Source: Cumulibacter manganitolerans (GTDB lineage Bacteria > Actinomycetota > Actinomycetes > Mycobacteriales > Antricoccaceae). Taken from it: a stretch of DNA of 64,000 nt. The translations under genes were made by a program, and so were the position numbers. The notes beneath the pieces were generated by a model. It saw only the letters and a program-made list of their open reading frames with translations. It searched no databases and had not been told where the DNA came from. How positions within the stretch are numbered: the stretch's first letter is position 1; each line of letters starts with the position of its first letter. This document shows positions 8,797 through 17,157 of this stretch, in pieces. The stretch spans positions 1 through 64,000 of the forward strand of contig NZ_WBKP01000008.1 of the NCBI RefSeq assembly GCF_009602465.1, in the 5' to 3' direction.

Positions 8797-10005
8797 CTAC
8801 TTCTGGGTGTGCTTGGCGATCTCCTTGCGGGCGACCGTGCGGATGTGCACCTCGTCCGGGCCGTCGGCCAGGCGCAGCGTGCGGGCCTGCGCGTACATGT
8901 TGGCCAGCGGGAAGTCGTCGGACACGCCGCCGCCGCCGTGGATCTGGATCGCGCGGTCGATGATGCCGCAGACCACCACGGGGGTGTTCGCCTTGATGGC
9001 CGCGATCTCGATCTGCGCGCCCTTCGCCGAACCGGTCGAGTCGATGAGCCACGCGGCCTTCTGCACCAGCAGGCGGGCCTGCTCGAGCTCGATGCGCGAG
9101 CGCGCGATCTGGTCGCGGACCACGCCCTGGTCGATCATCGGGCCGCCGAAGACCTCACGCGACGCCGCGCGCTCGACCATCAGCTTGATGGCGCGCTCGC
9201 CCATGCCGATCAGCCGCATGCAGTGGTGGATGCGGCCGGGGCCGAGGCGGCCCTGCGCGATCATGAAGCCGTCGCCCTCGCCCATGAGGAGGTTCTTCTT
9301 CGGGACGCGCACGTCCTTGAACTCGATCTCCGAGTGGCCGTGCTGGTCCTGGTAGCCGAAGACCGGAAGGTGCCGGATCACGTTGACGCCCGGCGTGTCG
9401 CGCGGCACGAGCACCATCGACTGCTGCTTGTGCGGATGCGCCGTCGGGTCGGTCTTGCCCATGACGATGAAGATCTTGCAGCGCTCGTCGGCGGTGCCGG
9501 AGATCCACCACTTGCGCCCGTTGATGACGTAGTCGTCGCCGTCGGACTCGATGCGGGTCTCGATGTTGGCCGCGTCGGACGACGCGACGCGCGGCTCGGT
9601 CATCGCGAACGCCGAGCGGATCTCACCGGCCAGCAGCGGCTCGAGCCACTCCTGCTGCTGCTCCTTGGTGCCGAACAGGTGCAGCGTCTCCATGTTGCCG
9701 GTGTCCGGCGCGGCGCAGTTGATCGACTCGGGGGCGACCTCGGGGACCCAGCCGGTGATCTCCGCGATGGAGGCGTACTCGACGTTCGTCAGGCCGGAGA
9801 CGTCCTTCAGGAAGAGGTTCCACAGGCCGCGCTTCTTGGCCTCCGCCTTCAGCTCGTTCATCACCGGCGGCAGCTCGTGGTTGTCGTGGCCGGCCTTCTC
9901 CCGCCACTCGTTCCAGGTCTTCTCGGCCGGGAAGATGTGCGACTCCATGAAGTCCCACATCCGGGCCTGGTAGTCCTTGGCCTTGGCGCTGTGCTCGAAA
10001 TCCAT
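8797..10005 (-). CDS. Acyl-CoA dehydrogenase (ACAD10/11 type)
   Basis: FAD enzyme introducing the alpha-beta double bond into acyl-CoA. The 402 residues show AFAMTEPRVASSDAANIET (FAD/substrate loop), GRKWWISGTADERCKIF, a mid-domain FKDVRVPKKNLLMGEGDGF and the C-terminal IQIHGGGGVSDDFPLANMYAQAR. The pattern matches the ACAD10/ACAD11-like branch, which favours long or branched acyl chains; the exact substrate is unknown. The ATG at 10005 follows an AGGAGG ribosome site at a good distance, so this gene is leadered, unlike most neighbours. A palindromic operator about 116 nt upstream suggests TetR-type control. Confidence 0.92.
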   Translation of the reverse strand: MDFEHSAKAKDYQARMWDFMESHIFPAEKTWNEWREKAGHDNHELPPVMNELKAEAKKRGLWNLFLKDVSGLTNVEYASIAEITGWVPEVAPESINCAAPDTGNMETLHLFGTKEQQQEWLEPLLAGEIRSAFAMTEPRVASSDAANIETRIESDGDDYVINGRKWWISGTADERCKIFIVMGKTDPTAHPHKQQSMVLVPRDTPGVNVIRHLPVFGYQDQHGHSEIEFKDVRVPKKNLLMGEGDGFMIAQGRLGPGRIHHCMRLIGMGERAIKLMVERAASREVFGGPMIDQGVVRDQIARSRIELEQARLLVQKAAWLIDSTGSAKGAQIEIAAIKANTPVVVCGIIDRAIQIHGGGGVSDDFPLANMYAQARTLRLADGPDEVHIRTVARKEIAKHTQK

Positions 10006-10120
10006 GCGTTCCTCCTGGGTTCGCTCGCGGCGGAGTCGGTGCCTGCGATGCGGGGCGATCGGCGGCCGCGTGCGGCGGGCCGAGGCTTGCGAATCTCTTC
10101 CTCTGTCTACACGATGGGTG

Positions 10121-10144
10121 CCTACCGAACAAGCGCTCGGTAGG
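10121..10144. promoter_or_regulatory. Putative TetR-type operator
   Basis: Inverted repeat CCTACCGA-N8-TCGGTAGG between the divergent acyl-CoA dehydrogenase and mannosyltransferase genes. The inner ACCGAACAAGCGCTCGGT has the look of TetR-family sites near fatty-acid genes in actinobacteria. It most likely controls the acyl-CoA dehydrogenase. No TetR gene is adjacent, so the regulator is unassigned. Confidence 0.55.
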
Positions 10145-10205
10145 TATCTCACTGCCGCGTCCCGCGGGCCGTCGTGCCGCGTCCCGCGCTCTCTACGATG
10201 ACCGA

Positions 10206-11447
10206 GTGGATCAGGCCGTCGACGACCGGGTGCGACCGGTGCAGTGGTGCCGTCGCGACCTCGTCCGGATCGGCTGGCTGGTCGCGGCGTACGTCCTCAT
10301 CAGGCTGCTGGGACTGGGGCTGCTGGACGCCGCCGTCCACCTTCCCCGGGACAGCCCGGCGATCACGCCGGACTCGCCGGCCGGCGCCGTCGTCGTCCCG
10401 TCGACGTACGACAAGCTCGGCGCCTGGGACGGCGGCTGGTACGTCGCCATCGCCGAGCACGGCTACCCCGATCACCTCGAGATGACCGACCCGCACCACG
10501 ACGACACCGCGTCGCTGGCGTTCCCGCCGCTCTACCCGATGCTGATCCGGGTCCTGTACCTGCTCGGCATGCCCGCGCTCGGGGGCGGCCTGCTCGTCAC
10601 CGCCCTGGCCGGGGTGGCCGCGGTGGTGGGCGTCTACGCGGTCGCGCGCGAGCTGCTCGAGCCGCGCGGCGCGCTGCTCGCCGCGCTGCTGTGGGCCGCC
10701 GGCCCGATGACGATCGTGCTCGCGATGGTCTACAGCGAGGCGCTGTTCGTCGCGCTCGCCGCCTGGGCGATCTGGCTCGCGCGGCGCGGATGGTGGCTGA
10801 CCGCCGGCGTCCTGGGGCTGCTCGCCGGGCTCACTCGGTCGACGGGCCTGGCGGTCGGCGCGGCACTGGTGGTCGCCTGGCTGCTCGCGCGCCGCGACGG
10901 CCGGCCCGGGCCGCGCGCGGTGGTCGGCGCCGCGCTCGGTGTGCTCGGCGTCCCGCTGTGGTGGCTCTACGTCGCGATCGTCAGCGGCCGCGTCGACGGC
11001 TGGTTCGCCGCGCAGCGGTTCTTCTGGGGCTCGCGCTTCGACTTCGGCGCCGCGACCGCCAAGCACGGCTGGCGGACGCTGACGTTCGACGCGAGCCTGG
11101 ACCCGCTGGGCCGCGTCGTGCACGCCGCGGCCTCGTTCGCGATGCTGGTGGCCGTCGTGCTGCTCCTAGCGCTGCTCGGTGAGGCGCTCGGGGGCCGGTG
11201 GGACGCCGCGCGGTGGTGGCCGGTCGCTGCGTACGCCGCCGTGCTCGTCGTCCTGGCGGTCGGCTCGGCGGGGTTCCCGCAGTCGAAGATCCGGTTCCTG
11301 GTCCCGATGTTCCCGTTGCTGCTGCTCCCGGCCCGCCGGCTGGCGACCGGCGGTCTCGCGGCGCGGGCGGGGACTCTCGTCGTGCTCGCGGTGGGCGGCG
11401 CGTGGTTCGGCGCCTTCATGCTGACCGTGTGGCCGTACGCCATCTGA
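10206..11447 (+). CDS. PIG-V-like mannosyltransferase family membrane protein
   Basis: Polytopic integral membrane protein of 413 residues with about ten hydrophobic helices. The luminal-type loop YDKLGAWDGGWYVAIAEHGY (acidic WDGGWY motif) is characteristic of the Mannosyl_trans2 / PIG-V family of lipid-linked sugar transferases of the GT-C class. In actinobacteria such proteins act in cell-envelope glycan or protein mannosylation, but the acceptor here is not apparent. The GTG at 10206 is preceded at six bases by TACGAT, a leaderless pattern. Confidence 0.82.
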   Translation: MDQAVDDRVRPVQWCRRDLVRIGWLVAAYVLIRLLGLGLLDAAVHLPRDSPAITPDSPAGAVVVPSTYDKLGAWDGGWYVAIAEHGYPDHLEMTDPHHDDTASLAFPPLYPMLIRVLYLLGMPALGGGLLVTALAGVAAVVGVYAVARELLEPRGALLAALLWAAGPMTIVLAMVYSEALFVALAAWAIWLARRGWWLTAGVLGLLAGLTRSTGLAVGAALVVAWLLARRDGRPGPRAVVGAALGVLGVPLWWLYVAIVSGRVDGWFAAQRFFWGSRFDFGAATAKHGWRTLTFDASLDPLGRVVHAAASFAMLVAVVLLLALLGEALGGRWDAARWWPVAAYAAVLVVLAVGSAGFPQSKIRFLVPMFPLLLLPARRLATGGLAARAGTLVVLAVGGAWFGAFMLTVWPYAI

Positions 11448-11534
11448 GCCGGTCAGCGCGGCTGTCTGCCGAGTGGGCAAACGCGAGGATCTGTGCGCGT
11501 ACGTGCTCGCGGATGCGGTGCTATCGTCGTCGAC

Positions 11535-11930
11535 ATGACGCAACTGCGTATCGGGGAGGCCGCCGAGCTGCTCGGCGTGTCGACCGACACCGTCCGGCGG
11601 TGGGTCGACGGAGGAAAGGTCAAGTCGGGGGATGCCGCCGGCAAGCACGGGGTGGACGCCGTGGATCTGGCGCGCTTCGCCGCCGAGCAGGCGCACACCC
11701 CCGACCCCGGCCGCGGGGGCGAGGCCTCCACCCGCAACCGGTTGAAGGGCATCGTCACCCGGATCACCTCCGACCGGGTCATGTCCCAGGTCGACATCCA
11801 GGCCGGCCCCTACCGGGTCGTCTCCCTGCTGTCCACCGAGGCCGTCCGCGAGATGGGCCTGCAGGTGGGCAGCGTCGCCGTCGCGTCGATCAAGGCGACG
11901 AACGTCGCGATCGAGAAGGCGGGGGGCTAG
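11535..11930 (+). CDS. HTH-TOBE molybdate-responsive DNA-binding protein
   Basis: 131 residues with two parts: a MerR/excisionase-like helix-turn-helix (about 5-40, RIGEAAELLGVSTDTVRRWV) and a single TOBE/Mop domain (about 64-131). Mop domains bind molybdate, so this resembles a minimal ModE-type sensor. It is the first gene of the cluster with modABC and ends 2 bp before modA, which fits a role in molybdate-dependent control of the operon. That role is inferred. TATCGT seven bases before the ATG suggests a leaderless start. Confidence 0.85.
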   Translation: MTQLRIGEAAELLGVSTDTVRRWVDGGKVKSGDAAGKHGVDAVDLARFAAEQAHTPDPGRGGEASTRNRLKGIVTRITSDRVMSQVDIQAGPYRVVSLLSTEAVREMGLQVGSVAVASIKATNVAIEKAGG

Positions 11931-11932
11931 CC

Positions 11933-12724
11933 ATGAGCCGACCACGCGGCGTCGCGCGACTCGTCCCGGTCGTCCTCGCGCTGGCGCTGACCGGATGCGC
12001 CAGCAGCGCGGCCGACGACACGACGTCGAGCGGCGGCGCGAGCTCGTCGTCCGCCTCCGGCGAGATCAACGTGTTCGCCGCGGCATCCCTGAAGGAGTCC
12101 TTCGAGACGATCAAGACCGACCTCCAGAAGCGCGATCCCGGCCTGACGATCAACCTGCAGTACGGCGCGAGTGGCCAGCTCGCCACGCAGATCCAGCAGG
12201 GCGCGCCCGCCGACGTGTTCGCCTCCGCCGACGAGACGTCGATGAAGACGCTCACCGACGCCGGGATCGTCGGGGCCAGTACGGTGTTCGCGACCAACAG
12301 GCTGCAGATCGTCGTCCCGAAGGGCAACCCGGGCAAGGTCACCAAGCTGGCCGACCTCGCCGACCCGAAGCTGACGGTCGTGACGTGCGCCGAGGCGGCG
12401 GCCTGCGGCAAGACGCAGAAGAAGATCGAGGCCAAGGCCGGCATCACGATCTCCTCCGACTCCCAGGAGCCCGACGTGAAGTCGGTGCTGCAGAAGGTCG
12501 CGATGGGGGAGGCGGACGCCGGTCTCGTCTACGTCACCGACGTGAAGTCGCAGCCGGACAAGGTCGAGGGCATCGACTTCCCGGAGGCGGCCGAGTTCGG
12601 CAACCAGTACCCGATCGGGATCGTGAAGCAGGCCCCCGACCCCGCCGCGGCCAAGGTCTTCGTCGACTACGTGACCGGCGAGGGACAGCAGGCGCTGCAG
12701 ACCCGCGGGTTCGGGAAGCCGTAG
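11933..12724 (+). CDS. modA: Molybdate ABC transporter substrate-binding lipoprotein
   Basis: Extracytoplasmic receptor for molybdate (possibly tungstate), 263 residues. A lipoprotein signal ends in LALTGC (Cys about residue 21), followed by a Ser/Thr-rich linker. The mature domain starts INVFAAASLKESF, with YGASGQLATQIQQGAPADVFASAD and the later GEADAGLVYVTDV, all hallmarks of ModA. Length is usual. It starts 2 bp after the HTH-TOBE gene and is followed after 5 bp by modB. Confidence 0.95.
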   Translation: MSRPRGVARLVPVVLALALTGCASSAADDTTSSGGASSSSASGEINVFAAASLKESFETIKTDLQKRDPGLTINLQYGASGQLATQIQQGAPADVFASADETSMKTLTDAGIVGASTVFATNRLQIVVPKGNPGKVTKLADLADPKLTVVTCAEAAACGKTQKKIEAKAGITISSDSQEPDVKSVLQKVAMGEADAGLVYVTDVKSQPDKVEGIDFPEAAEFGNQYPIGIVKQAPDPAAAKVFVDYVTGEGQQALQTRGFGKP

Positions 12725-12729
12725 CGCGA

Positions 12730-13536
12730 GTGCGAGACGCCGCTGGAACGACCGGACGACGCGTCCCGCTGCTGCTCGTCGTCCCGGCCGCGGCCGCCGT
12801 GCTGTTCCTGCTGGTGCCACTGGCCGGCCTGCTGATCAAGGCGCCGTGGCCGCGGTTCGTCGACAAGATCGCCTCACCGGGCGTCGGCCAGGCGCTCGGG
12901 CTCTCGCTGGTGACCGCCACCGAGACCACGCTGGTATGCCTCCTGATCGGCATCCCGCTGGCCTGGGTGCTGGCCCGGACGAGACTCCCCGGACGCCGGT
13001 TGCTCCGCGTCCTGGTGACCGTCCCACTGATCCTGCCGCCGGTCGTCGGCGGCGTCGCGCTGTACTCCGCCCTCGGCCGTCAGGGCGTCCTGGGCCGCTG
13101 GCTCTACGACTGGTGGGGCGTGAGCATCCCGTTCACGCACCTCGCCGTCGTCCTCGCCCAGACCTTCGTCGCGCTGCCGTTCCTCATCCTCAGCGTGGAC
13201 GGCGCGCTGCGGTCCTCCCGAGGCGAGCTGGAGGAGGCCTCCGCGACCCTCGGCGCCGACCGGTGGACGACGTTCCGCCGCGTCACCCTGCCGCAGATCG
13301 GACCTGCCGTGGGGGCGGGCGCCGTCCTGGCGTGGGCGCGGGCGCTCGGCGAGTTCGGCGCGACCATCACGTTCGCCGGCAGCCTGCCCGGCCGCACCGA
13401 GACCATGCCGGTCCGCGTCTACACCGAGCTGATCGACGACTACGACGGGACGATCGTGCTGTCGCTGCTGCTGCTGGCGGTCGCGGTGATCGTGCTGATC
13501 GCGCTGCGCGGGCGCTGGGTGCAGGGACTGTCGTGA
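12730..13536 (+). CDS. modB: Molybdate ABC transporter permease
   Basis: Inner-membrane channel of the molybdate importer, 268 residues with about six transmembrane helices. The cytoplasmic coupling loop EEASATLGADRWTTFRRVTLP and the adjacent ARALGEFGATITFAGSLPGRTET are classic ModB signatures. The start is set at the GTG at 12730, 5 bp after modA, because longer reading frames would overlap modA. The stop overlaps the modC start as GTGA, so the transporter genes are translationally coupled. Confidence 0.94.
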   Translation: MRDAAGTTGRRVPLLLVVPAAAAVLFLLVPLAGLLIKAPWPRFVDKIASPGVGQALGLSLVTATETTLVCLLIGIPLAWVLARTRLPGRRLLRVLVTVPLILPPVVGGVALYSALGRQGVLGRWLYDWWGVSIPFTHLAVVLAQTFVALPFLILSVDGALRSSRGELEEASATLGADRWTTFRRVTLPQIGPAVGAGAVLAWARALGEFGATITFAGSLPGRTETMPVRVYTELIDDYDGTIVLSLLLLAVAVIVLIALRGRWVQGLS

Positions 13537-14582
13537 GCTTCCTCGACGCGCACGTCCGCGCGACCCGCGAGCGGGTCGAGGTCGACCTGCCCCTGCAGGC
13601 GTCGGCCGGGTCGGTGCTCGCGCTGCTCGGCCCCAACGGCTCCGGCAAGTCGACGGCGCTGGCGGTCGTCGCCGGACTGCTGCGCCCCGCCGGCGGCCAC
13701 GTGCGGGTGGACGGGCGAGTGCTGCACGACTCGCAGCGGTGGCTGCCGCCCGAGCAGCGGCGGGTCGGCGTCGTCTTCCAGGACGGCCGGCTGTTCGGTC
13801 ACCTCAGCGCCCTCGACAACGTCGCCTACGGTCCGATGGCGCGCGGGCTGCCGCGGCGGGGCGCGCGCGCCAAGGCCCGCGAGGTGCTCGCCGCGGTCGG
13901 CGCGGAGCACATCGCCGGCGTCCGGCCCCGCGAGCTCTCCGGCGGCCAGGCGCAACGGGTCGCGCTGGCCCGGGCGCTGGCCACCGATCCGGACCTGCTG
14001 CTGCTCGACGAGCCCCTGTCGGCGCTGGACGCCGGCTCACGGATCGGCGTCCGCGCGGACCTGCGCCGCTACCTCGGGGACTTCGGTGGCGTGGCGATCG
14101 TCGTCACGCACGACGTCGTGGACGCCACCGCGCTCGCCGACCAGGTCGTCGTGATCGAGGACGGCAAAGTGGTGCAACGGGCGACGCCGAGCGAGCTGGT
14201 CGCCGCACCGCGCACCCGCTACGTCGCGGACCTCGCCGGGCTCACGCTGCTGCGCGGCACCAGCGACGGCCGCTCGGTCGCGCTGGACGGCGGCGGCACG
14301 ATCCAGGTGCCCGGACCGACCGGCCCGGTGCTCGTGGCCGTGCACCCGCACGACGTCCGGGTGCATCCGGATGCGTCCGCGGCCGCCGAGCGACGTAACG
14401 TATGGAGCGGAACAGTCAGCGATCTCGAGCAACGGGGCCTGGTGCTTCGGGTCGAGGTTGTGGCCGACGGCGGCCCGGCCCTAGTGTCGGAAGCCGATGC
14501 CTTGCAGCACTCGACGCTCGCGGTCGGCGACAAGGTGACACTTTCGCTCGATACGGACAGCTTGGTGGTGTATTCGCAGTGA
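13533..14582 (+). CDS. modC: Molybdate ABC transporter ATP-binding protein
   Basis: ATPase that powers ModB, 349 residues. Walker A is GPNGSGKST (near residue 34), the signature motif ELSGGQAQRVALARAL, and Walker B LLLLDEPLSALDA, followed by VVTHD. After residue 235 comes a C-terminal Mop/TOBE-like domain, with RNVWSGTVSDLEQRGLVLRV near the end, as in ModC proteins regulated by molybdate. GTG start overlaps modB by 4 bp, and its stop overlaps the next gene by 4 bp. Confidence 0.94.
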   Translation: MSFLDAHVRATRERVEVDLPLQASAGSVLALLGPNGSGKSTALAVVAGLLRPAGGHVRVDGRVLHDSQRWLPPEQRRVGVVFQDGRLFGHLSALDNVAYGPMARGLPRRGARAKAREVLAAVGAEHIAGVRPRELSGGQAQRVALARALATDPDLLLLDEPLSALDAGSRIGVRADLRRYLGDFGGVAIVVTHDVVDATALADQVVVIEDGKVVQRATPSELVAAPRTRYVADLAGLTLLRGTSDGRSVALDGGGTIQVPGPTGPVLVAVHPHDVRVHPDASAAAERRNVWSGTVSDLEQRGLVLRVEVVADGGPALVSEADALQHSTLAVGDKVTLSLDTDSLVVYSQ

Positions 14583-15631
14583 GCATTGCGGGCATGGTGC
14601 TGGCGGCAGGCGCCGGAACCAGGATGGGCATGCCCAAGGCGCTCGTCCGGCTCCCGGGCGGAAAGTCGCTGCTCACGCATTCGCTGCAGGTGCTGCGCGA
14701 GGGCGGCTGCGAGGACATCGTCGTCGTCCTCGGCGCCGGCGAGCCGTTCGTGCGCAAGGCGCTCGAGGTGTGGCAGGACAGGATCGAGAAGATCATGGGC
14801 GACGGCCGGCTGCACATAGTCAGCAACCCGGACTACGCCGAGGGCATGTCGACGTCGGTACGGGCCGGGCTGGCCGCCGCTCAGGAGCTCGGGCCGCAGA
14901 CCGACGCCGTGGTGATCCAGCTCGTCGACACCCCGGAGATCAGCCCCGACGCGATCGACCGGCTGCGCAAGGTCGGCGGCCCGAGCGCGCTCGCCGTCGC
15001 GACGTACGGCGGGATCATCGGCCACCCGATGCTGATCGGTCGCGAGCACTGGGCGCCGATCGCCACCTCGATCTCGGGGGACGTCGGGGCCCGCCAGTAT
15101 CTCAACGGCCGCGACGACCTGCAGAAGATCGCGTGCGACGGACTCGGCTCACCGGCCGACATCGATACCCCCGAGCAGCTGCGCACCTTCACCCACCGTG
15201 ACCTGGTGCGCACCGACATCCGCAAGGCCGAGGTCACGCAGAGCGAGATCAGCGTGTCGTTCCTCGAGCTGCTGGTGCGCGACCGCCGAGCGGGCGCGGT
15301 CGTGACCTTCAGCGGAACGGTGCGCGACCACGACCACGGCCGGCAGGTCGAGCGACTGAACTACATGGCGCACCCGAGCGCCGACGAGGTGATCCGGACG
15401 ATTACCGCCGAGGTCGCGGCGATGTCCGGCGTCCGCGGTATCGCGGTGCAGCACCGCGTCGGAGAACTCGCCATCGGCGACATCGCGATCGGCTGCGCCG
15501 TCGCGGCCGACCACCGCCAGGAGGCCTTCGAGACCTGCTCGATGCTGGTCGAGCGGGTCAAGGCCGAGCTGCCCGTCTGGAAGCACCAGATCTTCGAGGA
15601 CGGCACCGACGAGTGGGTGAACGCCCCCTAG
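14579..15631 (+). CDS. Fusion of MocA/MobA-like nucleotidyltransferase and molybdopterin synthase MoaE
   Basis: 350 residues in two enzymes. Residues 1-200 are an NTP-transferase of the MocA/MobA group: GMVLAAGAGTRMGMPKALV binds the nucleotide, LVDTPEIS holds the metal-binding aspartate, and IIGHPMLIGREHW is MocA-like. Residues about 218-345 are MoaE, the large subunit of molybdopterin synthase, with FSGTVRDHDHGRQVERLNY and the two active-site lysines in VKAELPVWKHQIFEDG. So an early step (sulfur insertion) and a late step (nucleotide attachment) of cofactor synthesis sit on one chain. GTG start overlaps modC by 4 bp. Whether the first domain uses CTP or GTP cannot be read from sequence. Confidence 0.88.
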   Translation: MSIAGMVLAAGAGTRMGMPKALVRLPGGKSLLTHSLQVLREGGCEDIVVVLGAGEPFVRKALEVWQDRIEKIMGDGRLHIVSNPDYAEGMSTSVRAGLAAAQELGPQTDAVVIQLVDTPEISPDAIDRLRKVGGPSALAVATYGGIIGHPMLIGREHWAPIATSISGDVGARQYLNGRDDLQKIACDGLGSPADIDTPEQLRTFTHRDLVRTDIRKAEVTQSEISVSFLELLVRDRRAGAVVTFSGTVRDHDHGRQVERLNYMAHPSADEVIRTITAEVAAMSGVRGIAVQHRVGELAIGDIAIGCAVAADHRQEAFETCSMLVERVKAELPVWKHQIFEDGTDEWVNAP

Positions 15632-15693
15632 CCCCCGTTGTGCTGTGCCCACTCCGGGCGTCGTCGCCCGAAGCGGCAACAACACAACCGGGG
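15632..15693. terminator. Large hairpin between convergent moaE-fusion and moaD genes
   Basis: Nested inverted repeat starting at the stop codon: outer arms CCCCGTTGTG and CACAACCGGGG, inner stem CGGGCG-TCGT-CGCCCG. It sits between two converging genes and probably ends transcription both ways. There is no T-tract. Its right half recurs at 77-105. Confidence 0.65.
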
Positions 15694-15702
15694 CGGCCCG
15701 TC

Positions 15703-15945
15703 TCAGCCGCCGGCGAACGGCGGGAGGACGTCGATGCTCTGGCCGGCGGAGACGACGACTTGTTGGTCGGTCGTGGCGGTGCCGTCGACCAGGAAGCTGC
15801 ACGCCGGCAGCACCTTTATCATCAGCGAGCCGTGGTGGTCACCGATGCGTTCGACGATCTCGGCGAGCGTGCCCGGCTCGACGTGCTCCTCCTCGACACC
15901 GGCCGCCGCGGCCGCCGCCGCGAAGTACCGCACCTGAACCGTCAT
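15703..15945 (-). CDS. moaD: MoaD/ThiS family sulfur carrier (molybdopterin synthase small subunit)
   Basis: Ubiquitin-fold carrier of 80 residues ending in Gly-Gly, the C-terminus that is adenylated and thiocarboxylated to donate sulfur to precursor Z. Opens VQVRYFAAAAAAAG and ends DVLPPFAGG, typical of MoaD. It begins one base after the moaA stop, so it is the second gene of a moaA-moaD operon. Its partner MoaE is the fused domain of the convergent gene at 14579-15631. Confidence 0.92.
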   Translation of the reverse strand: MTVQVRYFAAAAAAAGVEEEHVEPGTLAEIVERIGDHHGSLMIKVLPACSFLVDGTATTDQQVVVSAGQSIDVLPPFAGG

Positions 15946-16995
15946 CTAGCCGCCAATCGCTGACATGGGCCGGGCGGGCTGCAGGAACGACGGATCGTCG
16001 ATCCCGTGCCCCGGACGCTTGCCGAACATCGCCGCGCGCCACCGGTCGGCGAGCTCGTCGTCGGACGCGCCGCCGCGCAGCGCGGCCCGGAGGTCGGACT
16101 CCTCGGTGGCGAACAGGCAGTTGCGGATCTGCCCGTCGGCGGTCAGCCGGGTGCGGTCGCAGTCGCCGCAGAACGGGCGGGTCACCGACCCGATCACGCC
16201 CACCTTGCTGGGGCCGCCGTTCACCAGCCAGGTCTCGGCCGGCGCGGCGCCGCGGTGCGCCGGATCGGGCGACAGGTCGAACGCGCTCTCCAGCGAGCGC
16301 AGGATCTCCTGCGCGGTGATCATCTGGTGGCGGTCCCAGACGTGGCCACCGTCGATCGGCATCTGCTCGATGAACCGCAGCTCGTAGCCCCGATCCAGGC
16401 ACCACCGCAGCAGGGCGGGCGCCTCGTCCTCATTGACGCCGCGCATGAGCACCGTGTTGATCTTCAGCGGCTGCAGGCCGGCGGCCGCCGCCGCCTCGAT
16501 GCCGTCGAGGACGTCGTGCAGGCGATCCCGCCGGGTCAGCGCCTGGAACCGCTCACGGTCCAGCGTGTCGAGCGAGACGTTGACCCGGTCCAGCCCGGCG
16601 TCCGCGAGGGCGGCCGCGATCTTGCCCAGCCCGAGACCGTTGGTGGTCAGGGCGGTGCTCGGCCGCGGCCGGAGATCGGTGACCTGGTCGATGATCGAGA
16701 CGAGGCCCGGACGCAGCAGCGGCTCGCCGCCGGTGAAGCGCAGCTCGTCGACGCCCAGCTTCTCGACCGCGATCCGCGCCAGCCGCACGATCTCGTCGTC
16801 GGTCAGCAGCTTGTCCTTCGGCAGCCACGGCAGACCCTCGGCAGGCATGCAATACGTGCACCGCAGGTTGCACTTGTCGATCAGCGAGATGCGCAGGTCG
16901 GTGGCGACCCGCCCGAACCGGTCGACGAGGAGGCCCTGCGCGCGCAACCGCTCGACGCGCTGCTCGCGGGTCTCGGTGGTCTGCGTACTGGTCAT
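15946..16995 (-). CDS. moaA: GTP 3',8-cyclase (molybdenum cofactor biosynthesis)
   Basis: Radical-SAM enzyme that starts molybdopterin synthesis by converting GTP to 3',8-cyclo-7,8-dihydro-GTP. 349 residues. The SAM cluster is C42-x3-C46-x2-C49 (DKCNLRCTYC). The second cluster for substrate is in FCGDCDRTRLTADGQIRNC. The chain ends in Gly-Gly, which enters the active site in this family. A TACACT box seven bases before the ATG points to leaderless expression. moaC is not in the window. Confidence 0.96.
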   Translation of the reverse strand: MTSTQTTETREQRVERLRAQGLLVDRFGRVATDLRISLIDKCNLRCTYCMPAEGLPWLPKDKLLTDDEIVRLARIAVEKLGVDELRFTGGEPLLRPGLVSIIDQVTDLRPRPSTALTTNGLGLGKIAAALADAGLDRVNVSLDTLDRERFQALTRRDRLHDVLDGIEAAAAAGLQPLKINTVLMRGVNEDEAPALLRWCLDRGYELRFIEQMPIDGGHVWDRHQMITAQEILRSLESAFDLSPDPAHRGAAPAETWLVNGGPSKVGVIGSVTRPFCGDCDRTRLTADGQIRNCLFATEESDLRAALRGGASDDELADRWRAAMFGKRPGHGIDDPSFLQPARPMSAIGG

Positions 16996-17053
16996 CTGTC
17001 CGAGTGTACGTCGGGCGCCGCCGCCTGGATGAATAGTTGGTTGCACGCCCGAT

Positions 17054-17073
17054 CCGCGCGATGAATCGCGCGG
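17054..17073. promoter_or_regulatory. Palindrome between divergent moaA and helD
   Basis: Perfect 9-bp arms CCGCGCGAT and ATCGCGCGG around a 2-bp centre, inside a looser repeat ACGCCC (17045-17050) / GGGCGT (17079-17084). It lies 59 bp upstream of moaA and 84 bp upstream of the helicase. Size and symmetry suit a dimeric repressor site. The regulator is unknown. Confidence 0.5.
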
Positions 17074-17157
17074 GCGACGGGCGTAAGATCGATACTTCCG
17101 CGGTCAGGACTCGGGCGCGGAGCACAGCCGTATCGCACGACCTCAGGAGCAGCACGC

